A DNA stretch of 64,000 bases from Zygnema cylindricum. Lineage: Eukaryota; Streptophyta; Zygnematophyceae; Zygnematales; Zygnemataceae. Shown here one piece after another: positions 11,112 through 23,731 of the stretch. Where the stretch lies: assembly GCA_037447655.1 (NCBI GenBank), contig JBBHKE010000229.1, forward strand, positions 1 through 64,000, given 5' to 3'. Both the position numbers and the translations under genes were made by a program. Every line of letters starts with the position of its first letter. The stretch's first letter is position 1. Below the pieces are notes generated by a model. The model worked only from the letters and a program-made list of their open reading frames with translations. It was not told the DNA's origin and ran no database searches.

Positions 11112-11879
11112 ATATCAAATAAAAAAATTATCACGATAGGAAAATTTTCGATACATGGATCTAATGGAAACATATATTGCAAGAGGCTCGACAGTTATAT
11201 CTTTCTATAAAATAGGGGTCCAGTTACATATCAGGACCAATGATAAAGGATCCCGCTACGAAAAGCAAGTCCGACAGGCCGGGGGCTCCCGATCAGATCT
11301 TGTTACCGGGAGCAGATTGGATGGGAACCGTCGATTGGCTCTCGCGCGCTTAGAAATTTGAAAACTATCGCGGAATCCTCGGTGGTTCATGCAGCATAAA
11401 AATGTTGGCAAAACGTTAAGCTTCAAACCGTTTAAGTTACAGAAGGTAGCCCATACATTATTCGCAAATAATTCACAAATAAGTAAAAAGCAAAAAAAAT
11501 AATATTTGGCAAATGTTTAAACATCCTAAAGGTTGTTATCTCAAAGTTTGATATCAACAACGCAAATGAAATCTTGTATTGCAAAACTTGCGATGGGAAA
11601 GCCATATGGGTACAACGTTGGGAAAAAACAGAAAATGAGACAGGTAAAGACTAGATGAGGGAGAGAAGATATGCAGCGACATAAAGAACAAACAAACAAG
11701 ACAACGTTAACTAAAAAAAAAAATCCACCAAAACTAAAGAGAACTATCAAAGACGACTACCCACAAAAAGAATAAACCTCCAATAGATACCCACAACCCT
11801 AATAAACTAAGGTCCACAACCCCGATGGTCGTAAATGTGGACCTGGTCTCTTGGTGAAGAATTTGCGAGGCGCCACGTG
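11112..11879. other. Spacer, no gene seen
   Basis: Contains short unsupported frames (68 codons at 11155, 69 codons minus at 11541). No domain, repeat or RNA was recognised. Confidence 0.4.
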
Positions 11880-12500
11880 TCACATACAGAATGCTTTGAC
11901 GAAGGATAACCACGGTTTGTGTTCGCTAAAGGGCAACTCATGCACGTTGATAGTAGAATGCAACGAGAAGGCTCGGTAAAGGACTCCCCGGACCTCCCAA
12001 TTCAAATGTTTGCCCACGATTGCGTAAGAAATGGTCAAAGGACTTGCCCAAAGTGCCTAAAGTCTTCACTACAAATAGGACAAAGTAATATGCCAAGTCT
12101 TGGCGAGCGTATTCACTTTCCATGGAAGTTGCAGCATTATGAGTCACCACTCTTGTATGCGAAGCCACACGAGAAGAACATGTGTCACAAGTAGATTCGT
12201 TAGGACCACATCATCGAGGGTCCTCTTAGCACTGTGGAGGAAAACCAAGTTAACCCAAGGGCTATGAAGACCTCTCGTTTAGGGATGAGGAGGGAGTTAT
12301 TGAGAAATCTCTCGTTTGAAAGTGTACCCAACTTCGGCGCCAGCCTCAACTATTTCATCTCGTACCAAATCATGCGCTGCGATCCAATCCATGTGAGCAA
12401 TGAAGTAAATGAATCCATTCGAGTCAATAAGTTGGCTGCAAACATAAGACATGCTCCTTGGAAGCAAAGGGTGAGGCAAACCCAAACGCACTACGCAAAT
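11880..12500 (-). pseudogene. Old, diverged LINE fragment, minus strand
   Basis: Two minus-strand stretches match the LINE C-terminal region in the correct order. The first is 12491-12297 (MRLGLPHPLLPRS..., AAHDLVRDEIVEAG, TFKREIS), which aligns with the RLGLPHPPLLGS / AHDTIRDTIATIAS / SVRREVS part of the other copies. The second is 12168-11938 (ARQDLAYYF..., RGQTFELGGPGSPLPSLLVA), which aligns with the terminal segment. Divergence is much greater than among the plus-strand copies, and the knuckle cysteines are largely lost. It represents an older or different subfamily. Confidence 0.65.
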
Positions 12501-12903
12501 AGTAATTATTGAACGGCTTTGAGTTCATCAAGGTAGATGTTGTGATACCTAACTAATAGTGTTCCACAAGCGTCGTTTTCAACCCGTTTTTTTGTACACA
12601 TGCCATATTTTGACGTCATTTGTCCACTTTGTGATATTTCGGGGAAGATTCATTCACTGACATTTCAAGGACAAAACCAACAGCAACGAGCCGATGTGGA
12701 ACAATAGGTAGCGAGGTTAAAATGGAGAAGTTCATTTTTGTCCACATCTACGAACTAGAAATGTTGACGTTGTTCCGTATATTTGGATTAAAACCCATCA
12801 AGATCCGTGTAAATAATGCGCACGAAATGATGTAATGATGTACATCTTTGCAAAAATCGTTGTGTTAAGCAACCACCGTAGGTAGGAACAAAAGTTTTAC
12901 AGT

Positions 12904-13020
12904 GCATCGTGTATCTTTATTAGTTTTAATGTTTTTCCCGCCATCCTTTTCTCCGTGCACACATGTCAGATTAAGGTTGTCCTTAAATATAAGGTTGCAA
13001 TAGAAAGGTATGATTCTTAC
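12904..13020. mobile_element. Truncated ACACCG-family MITE (left arm only)
   Basis: The left arm is recognisable (gcatcgtgtatctttattag, then ccgccatccttttctccgtg and cacacatgtcagatt). The right arm is replaced by the neighbouring PIF-like repeat. Confidence 0.5.
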
Positions 13021-13029
13021 CTTCTCGTG

Positions 13030-13762
13030 GCAGTTTTCAAACAAGTGAACATGTGGGAAAAACAACCGACTATCTGTACCAAACCGTACCGCTTATTTTG
13101 TTTTTATAGGAAAAACAACATTACAGTGAATCTTGCCAATACTCTCCAAAGGTCTGGGAGGTAATACTGACCGTCGGATGTTCATCCGCGAGGCGTTCGC
13201 TTCGTTTTTCTCTATTAATTGTCAACCTACCTCTAAGAGGTGGGTTGGCGACCTACCTCTAGGAGGTGGGTTGGAAGATACGTGACACGCTGGACGATTA
13301 AGCTACGTGTCATGATGTAAAACCAACGAAAATTGACGAAATTTTCACATGACACGTGCTTTTTGAACATACAACCGAAAATAAAAATGTAATTTCGTAA
13401 CTCTCTTTCATCACTCTATTTTTGGTACCCTTTGTTTGTAACACTATTTCTGTCAAAAGACTTTCGTTATGTTCGAAAACAAGAAACCTAAAAAATGATC
13501 TGGCGTAGAAGACTGGCGTCTACAAAAAGCCTGTCGTATGATGACTTCGTACGCACGTACATGGTATGCAAGTGAAGATTTGAAGTGAAATTTGTCGGTG
13601 CTAAAAATCTTAAGGATATTCAATATCGGACTGTAGCTTACGTGTTGCCATTCAATTTAGAACACGTGGTTTACATACTCTTCGTGATGGAACATGGACT
13701 CAATCAGCCCGACCTGTAGAGTTGGTCGTACGATTACAAAAACGTCTGATGGAACTTCACCC
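13030..13762. mobile_element. PIF/Harbinger-like non-autonomous element, inverted copy
   Basis: Same family as 60086-60889 in the opposite orientation. Shared blocks are accgtaccgc.tattttgttt, ttcatccgcgaggcgttcgc and an inner doubled inverted repeat at 13228-13275 (cctacctctaagaggtgggt and cctacctctaggaggtgggt). The right end reads tgatggaacttcaccc followed by TTA. The left end is decayed where it meets a MITE fragment. Non-coding. Confidence 0.55.
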
Positions 13763-14987
13763 TTAGTCCCATGGGATCACCAGTTTAAAAAACGTTTTCA
13801 TGGTTTGACTGTTTCACAAAGTCGGTGTTTAAAGAAACACGCATAGATTTGTGCCGATTTACCGTGAGACCACATCATTGGCTAATGAACCAAAAAATTA
13901 TGCGGCAATTATATTCCTGCGACACTTACTTGTACCACAACATTCGACAGATATATTGGTCCTTAATTATTTGTTATCACAATTTTGATACCGAAGTTTA
14001 TAAAATTTGAGTTTTTGACTAATTGATATTGCCATAGTCGATATATAAAATCACATGTATTGTTCGGGATTTGTGATTTCACGCAATACACAACAATAGC
14101 ACACCCAAATTAGACCATTGAGTTTCGGTTCCGCCAATCAAAATAAATCATCAACATCACCAATCCATGATTAATATGTATTAACTAAATATAGGAAAGA
14201 GTTAGTATTTACGTTCTCCATTTTCATTATAAACGTTAATTCCGGCCACCCTTGTGAACAAAGTATTATATTTTCCCGTACACATCGAACGTTAATTCCG
14301 GCCACCCTTGTGAACAAAGCATTATATTTTCCCATACACATCGACAAAAAATCTCAAACATTAGTATACAAGAAACAACCCTAACATCCCAATCCACACA
14401 ATCATACCCAAAAGAGGCAAAAAAAATGGGCTATAACCCCATTGAGTTAATAATGGGTAAAATATTCAAATTTCAATTTTATTAAGCACACATTTAGTGA
14501 GGAAATCGAGTTTGAACCACTCCTTAGTACATTTTGAAAATTGCTCTTTTAGAATCAAACTTTTTAAATGTGTCAACCTTTTTCCATGCGTATTGATTCA
14601 GGCTAAAATTGGCAAATAGGTTTCACGACATTCAGTATACCAACAATTCATTTAAGAAACTTTGCATTTTTCCAAAATAAAGCATTTTAACTTCAACTTT
14701 TGCTTTGCTTTTTACAAAAGTAACTTTTCCACGTTCACTAGAATGTCATCAATTATTTCCAAAATAGCTCCCTACCGCATGCACTGCATGTGAACTACTT
14801 TTTGATTTTTTTTTTTTTACAAATGTTTAATAAAACTTTTGTCGAAATTCTTGACAAACTTTCAACAAACGTTTACTAAAACTTTTCATCGAAATTCTCG
14901 ACAAGCTTTCCTTGTTACTTGACCAAGAATTGCGATGAAACTAAAACGAAACGGAGCCGAACGGAGACAAACTCTAAGAGTTTTCCG
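13763..14987. other. AT-rich spacer with a 56-bp tandem duplication
   Basis: No gene seen. Bases 14233-14344 hold two copies of a 56-bp unit beginning acgttaattccggccaccct, differing at two positions. The last 50 bases (caagaattgcgatgaaacta onwards) run into the first assembly gap. Confidence 0.6.
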
Positions 14988-14997
14988 NNNNNNNNNN
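14988..14997. other. Assembly gap (10 N)
   Basis: Ten N bases. The right flank starts inside a LINE open frame (position equivalent to 45648 of another copy), so the left part of that LINE was lost or collapsed in assembly. Ten is probably a placeholder, not a measured length. Confidence 0.95.
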
Positions 14998-16384
14998 TCG
15001 CGAGTCTGGGCCTGCAGCACGCATCCAAGCCTCTCTTCCTGTCTCGGCTGGCGGTTTGGGTTTACTCTCGACGGCGCGTGTTGCTCCAGCCGCCTATTTG
15101 GGGAGTTGGTGCCTTGTTGCTTCCACTATTGTCTCTCGTTTTTTGGCCGGGGACACTCCTATTCTTGCGGCCGTGGTTCCCCGTGTTTCGGATGGTGAGC
15201 TCGCCTTCCAGCGGTCCCTTTTGGATGCATCACGTTCTCTTAATCCGGCTGCTATCGAGGACATGCCGATTTTTTCCACTCTCGTTACGACATCACTTGC
15301 GCTTGTTCAGGAATCCATTTCTGATCGGGTTGTCACCGCTATTAAATCCGAGCTTCTTGAGGTGCTACCTTTCGATTCTTCGCTTGCATGTTTTCTGTCT
15401 TGTGGCAAACCTGGCTTTGGAGCGGCTATTGGCTGTCCCTATCTTATCCACTCTTCGTTTCACCCCGGCTCAGTTCACCACGACCCTTAGGTTTCTGCTT
15501 GGCCTCCCTCACCCACCTTTGCTTGGCTCACTTGTTTGCTCCTGCAGCCACGTTCTCGAGCCCGACGGGGTCCATTTGCTTCGTTGCTCCCACGGGGGCG
15601 AGTTTATTCAGGCGCACGACAGGATTCGAGACACCATCGCTACTATCGCTTATGAGGGGGGATTTTCTGTTCGTCGGGAGGTCTCTCATATTATTCCTTC
15701 TCGTCAGATTGACCTTGTATTACTTGATGGTGCGCGCCGCACATTTGGTGACATTGTTTTGGCAAACCCTACCTCAACTACTGTCGTCAACCAAGCGGCT
15801 CGGCATGTGGGATTGGCCGCCCGTGACGCGGCTAAAAGGAAGGAGCGTGATTATGCTCGTCGCGACGCTATGGATGGCTTCATTCTGATGGCAGTCGAGA
15901 TATTTGGGTTTTTGGGTGTGGCTTTGGACGAGTTTTTCCATCGGCGCTCGTTCGAGAGGCGAGGACCTCGGAGCCCTCATGTTTTAGTCCTTACTTCTTT
16001 TTATCGTCAACGTTTTTCCGTGGCCCTACAACTGGTGTTGGCTTCTATATTACTTCGATTGTCTATTGCCGTTATGGATTGACGGCGTGTTCCGGAACTT
16101 CCCCCTCGTGCTCCTCCGGGATTCGGGGACTTACGTGGTTGCTTTCCGTAGATTTTTAGTTCTGTTGGGGGTTTTTTGCTACGTGTTAGTTTTTTCCTTT
16201 TATGTTTTGTTTGTTGGGTTTTGCTTTTTTGGGTGTTTTCGACTTCTCTGCCATCCTCTCGTATTTTCGTCGTTTTTGCCTTGATTTTCCTTTTTGTTTA
16301 TTCCCTCGTTATGTAGTTTTTCTGTTCTACTTTTTTTTGTTCCTATGGACTCGGATGGTTTACCATCGCGCTTTTTAATAAAGT
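14998..16384 (+). pseudogene. LINE fragment, C-terminal part of the polyprotein and 3' tail
   Basis: Begins at the gap with GLQHASKPLFLSRLAVWV-type sequence in one frame, and LLSTARVAPAAYLGSWCLVA in another. It then carries the knuckle CSCSHVLEPDGVHLLRC and the nuclease-like region RQIDLVLLDGARRTFGDIVL. Frameshifts are visible near 15420 (loss of the GAWLL bases) and around 15940. The ORF meets an in-frame TGA at 16080 shortly before its family terminus. The 3' tail ends tttaccatcgcgctttttaa followed by taaagtc. It lacks the reverse transcriptase part and is inactive. Confidence 0.8.
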
Positions 16385-16800
16385 CGGCCCATGATTATTT
16401 TAAATCAATACCACAAAGGCAATTGCATTTCACATATATTCCTTTCAATAGGCCATCAAGTGGTCCATGTATGTTAGCCACAGTAATGGTTGTGGAGTCC
16501 ACCACAATCATCACAGAGGAGCTCAACTGAGATAAAATCTTTAAATCCAATCATTCGAGTCAAACTATGATTATCTTCTTTATGAGCTTAACAGAATCGC
16601 TTCATACAGCTCCCTTTTTCGAGTATTGATGTAAATTTCAACAATATAAAAACTTGAAAAACAAAAAAAACTTAAACAAGCAAAAAAAACGTAAACAAAT
16701 AAGAAAACATGTACAAATAAAAAAGGGTGAACAACTAAAAAAACCCTAAAAAAAAAAACGTGAACAATTTAAAAAACATGAACGAATAAAAAAAAACGAG
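16385..16800. other. A-rich region downstream of the COMMD3 gene
   Basis: Lies 3' of the minus-strand COMMD3 gene. It holds repeated phrases such as 'gtaaacaaataagaaaacat' and 'gaacaa(t/c)..aaaaaac'. No gene was recognised. On the minus strand it is T-rich and may contain the 3' untranslated region and poly(A) site of COMMD3. Confidence 0.4.
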
Positions 16801-17493
16801 TCATTCGAGAGAATTTAGAACTCGTTCTACTGACTTACAAGCATCTTTCAATGTGGAAACAAGATCTTGCAATTCATTCATTCCACAAACAAACGAAATG
16901 TCTTTTGAATTCGATCCCTCACTATTTTTAGTGTGAAAAGAGACGTTTAAAAGTGGTTCCCTCGACATTTTGTCAAAAGAAGTCGAAAGACAGTAATCTA
17001 ATCGCCAAGAAGTACCGACTAAAGACGGAAAATCTGAACTATTTGCTAAAAAATGAAGTCGATTACGGATTATTTGTTCGTATTTACGGAATTGTTCGCA
17101 TAGAACCTCAAGTTTCGAGTCTTCAAATTGTAAATCGCGTACAAGATTTGCACGAAATTCATCTTCAGAAAATCCCAATTTTGCCGCCTCCACAAAAAGA
17201 GAAACTAAAGCTGAAAAAATTGTATAAAAAAGGGAAAAAAAAAATGTTGTAAATAAAAATTAAAAATTGTTGTAAAAAAATATATATAAAAATGTTTAAA
17301 AGAAATTCCAAACGGAACGGGATCTATTATAATGTAAGCATAAAAATGAAGAAAACAAACAATTTACAAAAAAATTTCAACTAAATATGGAATTTTTGTA
17401 CAAGGATAAAAATGAGATTATCTAATTAGTGTGGTTCAAACATTGGTTCAAAACATTTATGGAGTTACTTTCAGTATGTACACAACAGAAAAA

Positions 17494-17538
<45 letters not shown>

Positions 17539-17881
17539 TTAAAAAAAAAAAAAAACCCCTTAAAAAAAAGAAAAAAAAAACTAACTTCGAATTTGCGATC
17601 CACAAAAAACACGGAGGAATGAACCTACATTGGTTGAGAAAAAAAAAAGAAAAACAAAATCTTTGGAAAAACATACCTCCATAGACTTTTTTTAAAAAGC
17701 TACCTTCGATTTCCTCCAAAACAGGATCATCCATGGCTTCCTCCTCCTCCCTTTCTCCTCCCACTACAGACAAAATAGCTGATGACAGACATGCCAGCTG
17801 TCGCACTGTGATTGGCTGAAAACCTAACTCACTACCCCCACAAGATCGCAAAATTTGACAAGTTTCTTCTCCTAACTCCAT
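16801..17881 (-). CDS. COMMD3: COMM domain-containing protein 3 (COMMD3) homologue, two exons
   Basis: The coding sequence is complement(join(16801..17210,17677..17881)), 615 nt or 204 residues; human COMMD3 has 195. Exon 1 starts at the ATG 17881-17879 (MELGEETCQILRSCGG) and ends KVYG plus one base before the donor GTATGT. Exon 2 starts after TTTTTTCAG and restores the frame (ALVSLFVEAAKLGFSEDEF). The N-terminal part is the small helical domain. The C-terminal part is the COMM domain, with the diagnostic SWRLDYCL (residues about 128-135), DISFVCGMNELQDLVSTLKD and the end KSVERVLNSLE. The family pairs with the other COMMD proteins, CCDC22 and CCDC93 in the Commander complex for endosomal recycling. 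I chose this ATG because family members start MEL and the longer frame upstream is low-complexity. It reads as an intact gene; expression is unknown. Confidence 0.9.
17211..17676 (-). other. COMMD3 intron with (AT)n and poly-A tracts
   Basis: A 466-bp intron with donor GTATGT at 17676 and acceptor CAG at 17213-17211. It contains an (AT)n run at 17502-17533 flanked by A-tracts. Open frames across it on both strands are simple-sequence artefacts. Confidence 0.85.
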
Positions 17882-19130
17882 TGTTAAAAAAATAAGAAAA
17901 ACAAAAAAAAACCCCCTAAAAACCCTAAAATTTACAGCATAAAATGAAGGTTGTATTTCCGTCAAAATAGGGTCAAAAGTTTTAGAGATACGATAGGGTC
18001 AACTGCAATAAAAAAAAAAAAAAAGGAAAAGTTTTGAGAGGAGTGAGAGGAGACCAAATGAGTGAAAGGAGTGAATGAGTGGAGATTCAATTTAGACGAA
18101 AGATTGATTTTTAAAAATGTTGATTTTGTTTTTGATTGTAATCTCACTTTTGTCTTGACATTAATTTTTGACATTGATCTTTGTCTTGACTTTAGTTTTA
18201 CTCTTTGATTATAGCTTTACTTAAAAAAAAAAAAAAAAAAGATTATCCTGGTCTCAACAAAATTGTGCCCATCAAATATTTGTTAATAAATTAAAAAATT
18301 TGAAACCATTCAGGCTTCAAGTTAAAATTATTTTGTTTATATACGACCTCTCCCTCTCCCTGCTGGCCCTCCCCCTCTTTCTTTTCTCCCTTTCCTTCCT
18401 TACTACCAAAATAATAATAACAATAATAATGACAACAGTAATAATTTAAAAATAAAAACCCTAAAAATAATAACAACAATAATAACAATAATATTATAAA
18501 ATAACAATAATAATAATAATTGTAATAATAATAATCATAATAACAATATCAGTTCTAATAATGATGATGATGATATTAATAAAAAAAAGAAAACATAAAA
18601 AATTATAAATCATAAATTATAAAATCATAAAAGAAAGAAAACATAGAGGAGCTTAAACACTAAACCTTAAGAACAGATCAAACCTCACTAATATTCAGAA
18701 TGAAAAAAAAAATTGTCAGTTTTTTTTGGAGTAATTACACTACTTTGTTTAACTGCTTAAAACCAGAGTTAAAGTTAAGAGTCGGAGTCTGCGAGTGAAA
18801 GTGAGAGTCCAAAAAGTCAAAGTGAGAGTGAGAGTCATAGTCAAAGTCAAAGTCAAAGTCAAAGTTAGAGTCGGAGTCTGAGTCAAAGTCAAAGTCAAAG
18901 CCCGAGTAAGAGTCGGAGTGAAAGTCAAAAACAGAGTCAATGTCAGATACCATAAAAACAATAATAAAAACAATAATGAACACTAATAACAATAATAACA
19001 ATAATAACAATAATAACAGTAATAACAATAATAACAATAATAATAATAATAACAATAACAACAATAATAACAATAGTACCAAATAGCACACCAACTTGTG
19101 GCGGTAAAAATTCTTCCCTCGATTCAAATC
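17882..19130. repeat. 5' flank of COMMD3, rich in simple repeats
   Basis: Holds A/T tracts (18009-18024, 18222-18240), a CT-rich patch (18343-18400), and (AAT)n/(AAC)n triplet arrays at about 18405-18560. A six-base array at 18769-18942 is made of agtcaa/agtgag/agtcgg variants. An (aataac)n array lies at about 18953-19080. The Leu-rich and Ser-Asp-rich minus-strand frames over these arrays are artefacts. The COMMD3 promoter must lie in the right edge of exon 1's flank, but no clear core element was recognised. Confidence 0.75.
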
Positions 19131-19547
19131 AAAGTGTTTTCAGCTTCCAACAATCATTTTTCAAAATGCATTTCAGGTTTTTTTGTCTTTAGGGTTTAGG
19201 GTTTCAAAGTAGTTTGGAGATTCCTTAAGGATAGTTTTTTGTCTTTTTCTCTAAATTTATGAGATTTTGTTTTAGGATTTTATTATTTTTTTTAGGTGTC
19301 TATCTGAGGTTTTCAACAAATATCATATTTTCTTAAAAAGGATTTTCCATGCTTTTCGAGTTTTAAAGACTCTTCCATTTTTTTTTATCCATTATTTTAT
19401 CACAAATTATTTTTATCTTCCAAAAGATAAAAAAAAAATCCAAGATAAGAAAATGAGTATCGCAATTTTTTTGGAAAATTCGTTGCCCTTTTTCTCTTGG
19501 CTCAGCTTCAAGATTTTTAACATAATCCACTTGTCTCCCAAACAAAA

Positions 19548-19609
<62 letters not shown>

Positions 19610-20602
19610 TATATATATTAAGCATTTTCAATCTTTAAAACAATGCAAACATTTTTCTACTTGTCTTCATTTTTGAATTACAATTATTAATTTTTCCATC
19701 TCCATTAGAAATAAGTCCATTTACTTTTTCACATATAAAAAATATATTGTGGGTTTTAATTTTAGTTTTCTTTTAGTGTGGGATTAGACTTTTGAGTTAT
19801 TATATTCACACCAAAATTAGTGTGGATTTAATAACAATGACTCAAAATCGTAAATTTTGTTGACAAAAACCTTTTTATTTTTTTTGTGGAAACTTTTGTT
19901 AATTTGACAATAGGAAATAATTTTATGTAAAAATATTGTGAAAAAAAAAAACCAACATTAATTAAAAAAAAAGAATAAAGTGGGTTTTGCCCACCTTTGG
20001 TACAAAAAAAAAAAAAAAAAAAAAAAAAACCAACACCTTCGTAAACCAAAAAAAAAAATGAAAAAAGAAAAAAGAAAAGGGAAAAAATCTACACTAATAT
20101 TGTTATAAAGTGTACCTCTCTATCTAGCTCCAAACTTGCCACATTTTGTTTTTCAAAAAATTCTTCCTCCTTATTTGTCCTCTTCCTAAATGCCAAAAAG
20201 TCTTTGACCTGATTAAATAAAACCCTAATGTAAAAATAAACCCTTCACATATTGGTGTAAAAAAGAAAAAAATACTAAAACAAGAAAAAACTCGGAAAAA
20301 AGAAAAATCACAGAGGGAGAAAAAGCAAACAAGAGGCATATGTGAAAAATTCTAAATAAACGTCACGTTATTCGCTATCCGTACTAAGACATGTTTTTTG
20401 ACTTTTTCTGCCACTTAGAGACAACGTACTGCTATGCTAGCGTGTCAAAATCTCACTTAAACAATCTCAATCGACGGTTGCGATCGTACAGTTCCATCGT
20501 AACCGTCGGATCTCAGATCCGACAAGTGTGCACGGACTGCAACATTAGTTTACCGTACTGTACAACACTGTGTACAATCCTGCATAGTACAGTACTGTAC
20601 AG
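19131..20602. other. AT-rich spacer with microsatellites, no gene seen
   Basis: Includes a compound poly-A/(AT)n/(AC)n/(AT)n array at 19542-19619 and a long A run at 20005-20030. At 20524-20602 there is a dense cluster of gtac words (ctgtacaacactgtgtacaa, agtacagtactgtacagtac) directly before a MITE. No supported coding sequence. Confidence 0.6.
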
Positions 20603-20790
20603 TACACCTTGTATCGCAATTAGGGTTAATAATTTTTCCGCCACTTAAAACATCTTTTCTCCGTACACACTTGTACAATTTTCAATTTGAAACCGCCATT
20701 AAAAAGCTGAGAATCTTACCTTTCAATCGCAACAGTCATATCCACAATCGGACAAGTGTGTACGGAGAAAATATGTTTTACGCGACGTAA
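20603..20790. mobile_element. ACACCG-family MITE, right terminus lost
   Basis: Left end tacaccttgtatcgcaatta, with inner blocks ctccgtacacacttgtac and ggacaagtgtgtacggagaa intact. The outer right arm ends at 'ttttacgcgacgtaaagtcg' instead of the expected terminus. Confidence 0.65.
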
Positions 20791-20804
20791 AGTCGCGACT
20801 CCCT

Positions 20805-21060
20805 TCAGCACACCCCCCCCGTCTTCAAACCCTCCCCTCCACATTCACCCCCCTCCAGACTCCGCCCCAGCCCCCACTTCCAGGCACCCTCTCTCCCCTC
20901 CAGCACCCCTTCTCCAGATTCACCCCCCCCCTCTAGATCTCCCCTCCCCCTCTCCCTCCAGATCCCCCACCCCCTCCAAATTCACCCCCCCCCCTCCTCC
21001 CCTCCCCCCCTCTCTCACTCCCCCTCTCCCCCCATCCCCCCTCCCCCCCTTATTAAATAT
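20805..21060. repeat. C-rich polypyrimidine tract
   Basis: About 250 bases almost wholly C and T on the plus strand, with repeated ctccagattcacccccc-like phrases (for example at 20838, 20914, 20975). The Pro-rich and Gly-Arg-rich frames are artefacts. Confidence 0.85.
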
Positions 21061-21090
21061 AGCAGTTGTTGTGCCGCATGCATGCATGCA

Positions 21091-21091
21091 T

Positions 21092-21149
<58 letters not shown>

Positions 21150-21159
21150 ATATATATAG
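21091..21159. repeat. Self-complementary (AC)n(AT)n(GT)n microsatellite
   Basis: A run of ac, then at, then gt dinucleotides, so the two flanks are inverted copies and the tract can fold back on itself. Confidence 0.9.
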
Positions 21160-23731
21160 ATAGACAGCACCTGTAGTACAAGCAACGATACATGATGGCG
21201 ATACACGACGGCAGGTGTGTAACAGCAATAGCGGATCGAACTTGTTTATAAAGGGGTATTTAGGTATTATGATTATAGAGTACTAAATTTGGTGGACGTC
21301 CGCGAAAGAATTCCTCTACTGATAACCAGCAAAAAAAGATACATAAAATCAAAAAGAAGAGGATGCGCACGCTCGCCTATTGATGTCACTTACTACCGAG
21401 CGCACTCGTCTTTTTCGTGGCGCCTCCTTTTCCGGTGAGGCTTGGAATCCTCTTCAAGCAGCTTATATTCAAACCGGATGGGCAGCTTGTCGAATTCAAA
21501 AACGAGCGTTTTTTAACTTAATGAAAAAGCCGACAGAATCCACACAAGATTAGATTAGCACAGTCTAATTGTCTTCCAGAAAGTGCACCATAATATGCGT
21601 GGACATTTCGGTCGAGTACCTCTCCTCTACCCTTTTGGGAGGACTCCCTGAAACCTTTTCCCCTCTCATTTCCTCTTTGACCATTTAGATCAATCTATTC
21701 CTTTTCACTCCCTTTGTACAAAACTTTTGCATGAAGAGATCAAACTTCTCTTTTTTTTTGCTACAAATCTCTCTCATGCAAATGCTTTTCTTGCTGAAAA
21801 TCAAAAATATGACTTGGGTGGGGGGGCGCAACGTTTATTTTGCGCTCCAAACAAAACAAAAGGACATGCCGTAGAAGAATGCCAAAATTGGCTAGGCGCA
21901 AAGCAACCGAGGCTTCAAATCTCCCTAAAAATGGAGGGAATGCCAACGTTGACCATGCCACATCACCAATTCTTCCCACCCACCCACTCCCTCCACACCC
22001 TTCTTTCCCTCCAAATTTTCCTTATCCTCACCATTATTCCCCTTCTCCATCCTTCCCACAGTCTTTTATCGCCGTAGCGCACTATGCTTCCTCTAACCCC
22101 GTTAACCTCCCTTGGCCGATCGCTTCCTCCCCACATTTTTCCTTTAATTATCCCACTCCAGTAGCTACCACTTTTGTACTCCCTTCCTCACCCAAATTTG
22201 GATATGGCAATGTTGCTCATCATATCCCAAATTTTATCACTTCGAATACTTAATTTCCACAAGAGTACGCTTTTCTATCTTAAACCCCTTGACAACTGGC
22301 TAATAGACAGTGGTGCTAGTCACTACGTGTCACCACGCTCTGATTAGTTTACTCACATTTCTCCTTTATCATCTCCTATGCAGATTCGCTAAAGAGACGA
22401 CCGTATTCTATTGGCTACTTATTCTGGCGACGTAAACTTCCCTAATGCGTCTGTTCACATTCGTAGCGTACTTTTTGTACCTGGTCTAGCTAGGAATTTT
22501 TTTTCTGTCAAAGTCGTCACTTCTGATGGCTTAAAAGCTAAATTTAATAATGATAGAGTGACGTTTATTAATAGAAAAGAAAATAGTACTAAAGGTTTTG
22601 GCGTAGTACTAGATTATATATACGTCCTAAAATCCTATAGTATGTCAAAGATATTTGCTTTAAATGTTAGCGTCGAAAGTTTTCCACTTTGGCATTTAAG
22701 ATATGGTCATTTAAATAACGATAGTTTGCGTACCTTGTCGAATCTTGTAACCGGACTAAATTTGTTTTCTAACATTTTGGGATTTTTGTCACGGTTGCGT
22801 GCAAAGAAAAATGTCGCATCACTCATTTCCAACTAACACTACTGTCATCACCAAACCACTTGCACTTGTGCTTACAGACGTGTGTGGTCCCATGCGCACG
22901 CGCAGCTACTGTGGATCCCTTTATTTTTTCACTTTCCTTGACCATGCCACTTGTTTTTCCCACATGTATCGAATTTGTCATAAATCTGACGCTTCTACAC
23001 GATTTCAAGAATTCAAGGCGTTGGTAGAACATTTTCACAACAAACGAATCAAGGTTTTACAAAGTGATAACGGTGGCGAATTTTTGTCCAACAAATTTTA
23101 TGAATTTCTCATGCAACATAGAATCTCGCGTCATTGAACAGCGCCTCGGACGCCACAACAGAACGGCATCCTAGAAAGGTATAATCGACATTACATTACA
23201 TGTCAAGCTCTATGCTGTACTTTTCAAAAATCAGCCTTATGAATTTTGGGCAAAGGTTGTCGTTTGTGCAAATTACTTACGCAATCTTTCTCCCACTAAT
23301 GCTTTACCTAAATATACTCCAATGGAAGCGTGGTCATTTGTCAAACCAGGTATACACCTCCTTAGAATATTTGGATGTGAAGCGTAGTATAAAGATCTTT
23401 TCTAATCGGACGACAAATTAGGCGCTCGCGCATTTCGTGGCATTTTTGTTCGGTTCGCTCCAAATTCCAAAGCGTACCATATCTGAAATCCTTCGCAAAA
23501 TCGCGTCATCATCACCACGAAAGTATCTTTCAACGAAACGCCACTTCTCTAATCCTTGTCTTGTGCGCCCTTCCTTTCCCCTCTTCCCCTATTATCCGAC
23601 TTTCTTCCCCTCACCCTCCTTGACCCTCTTCCTACAAACCTTCCCCTTCAATCTTTTCATTCATTTGACCTCACCTACCTTACACCTTCCCACCCCTCTA
23701 TATTCAGTTAGCCGGCTCATCGTAATCCATC

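Noticed and set aside
18735-19127. Leu- and Asp/Ser-rich minus-strand frames
   Set aside because: Translations of triplet and hexanucleotide microsatellites; no natural composition.
20524-20602. CRISPR-like or promoter-like cluster of gtac words
   Set aside because: No regular spacers and no repeats of constant length; a eukaryotic low-complexity run.
20756-21163. Pro-rich protein over the C-rich tract
   Set aside because: Simple-sequence translation, with the opposite strand giving a Gly-Arg frame; no splice or domain evidence.
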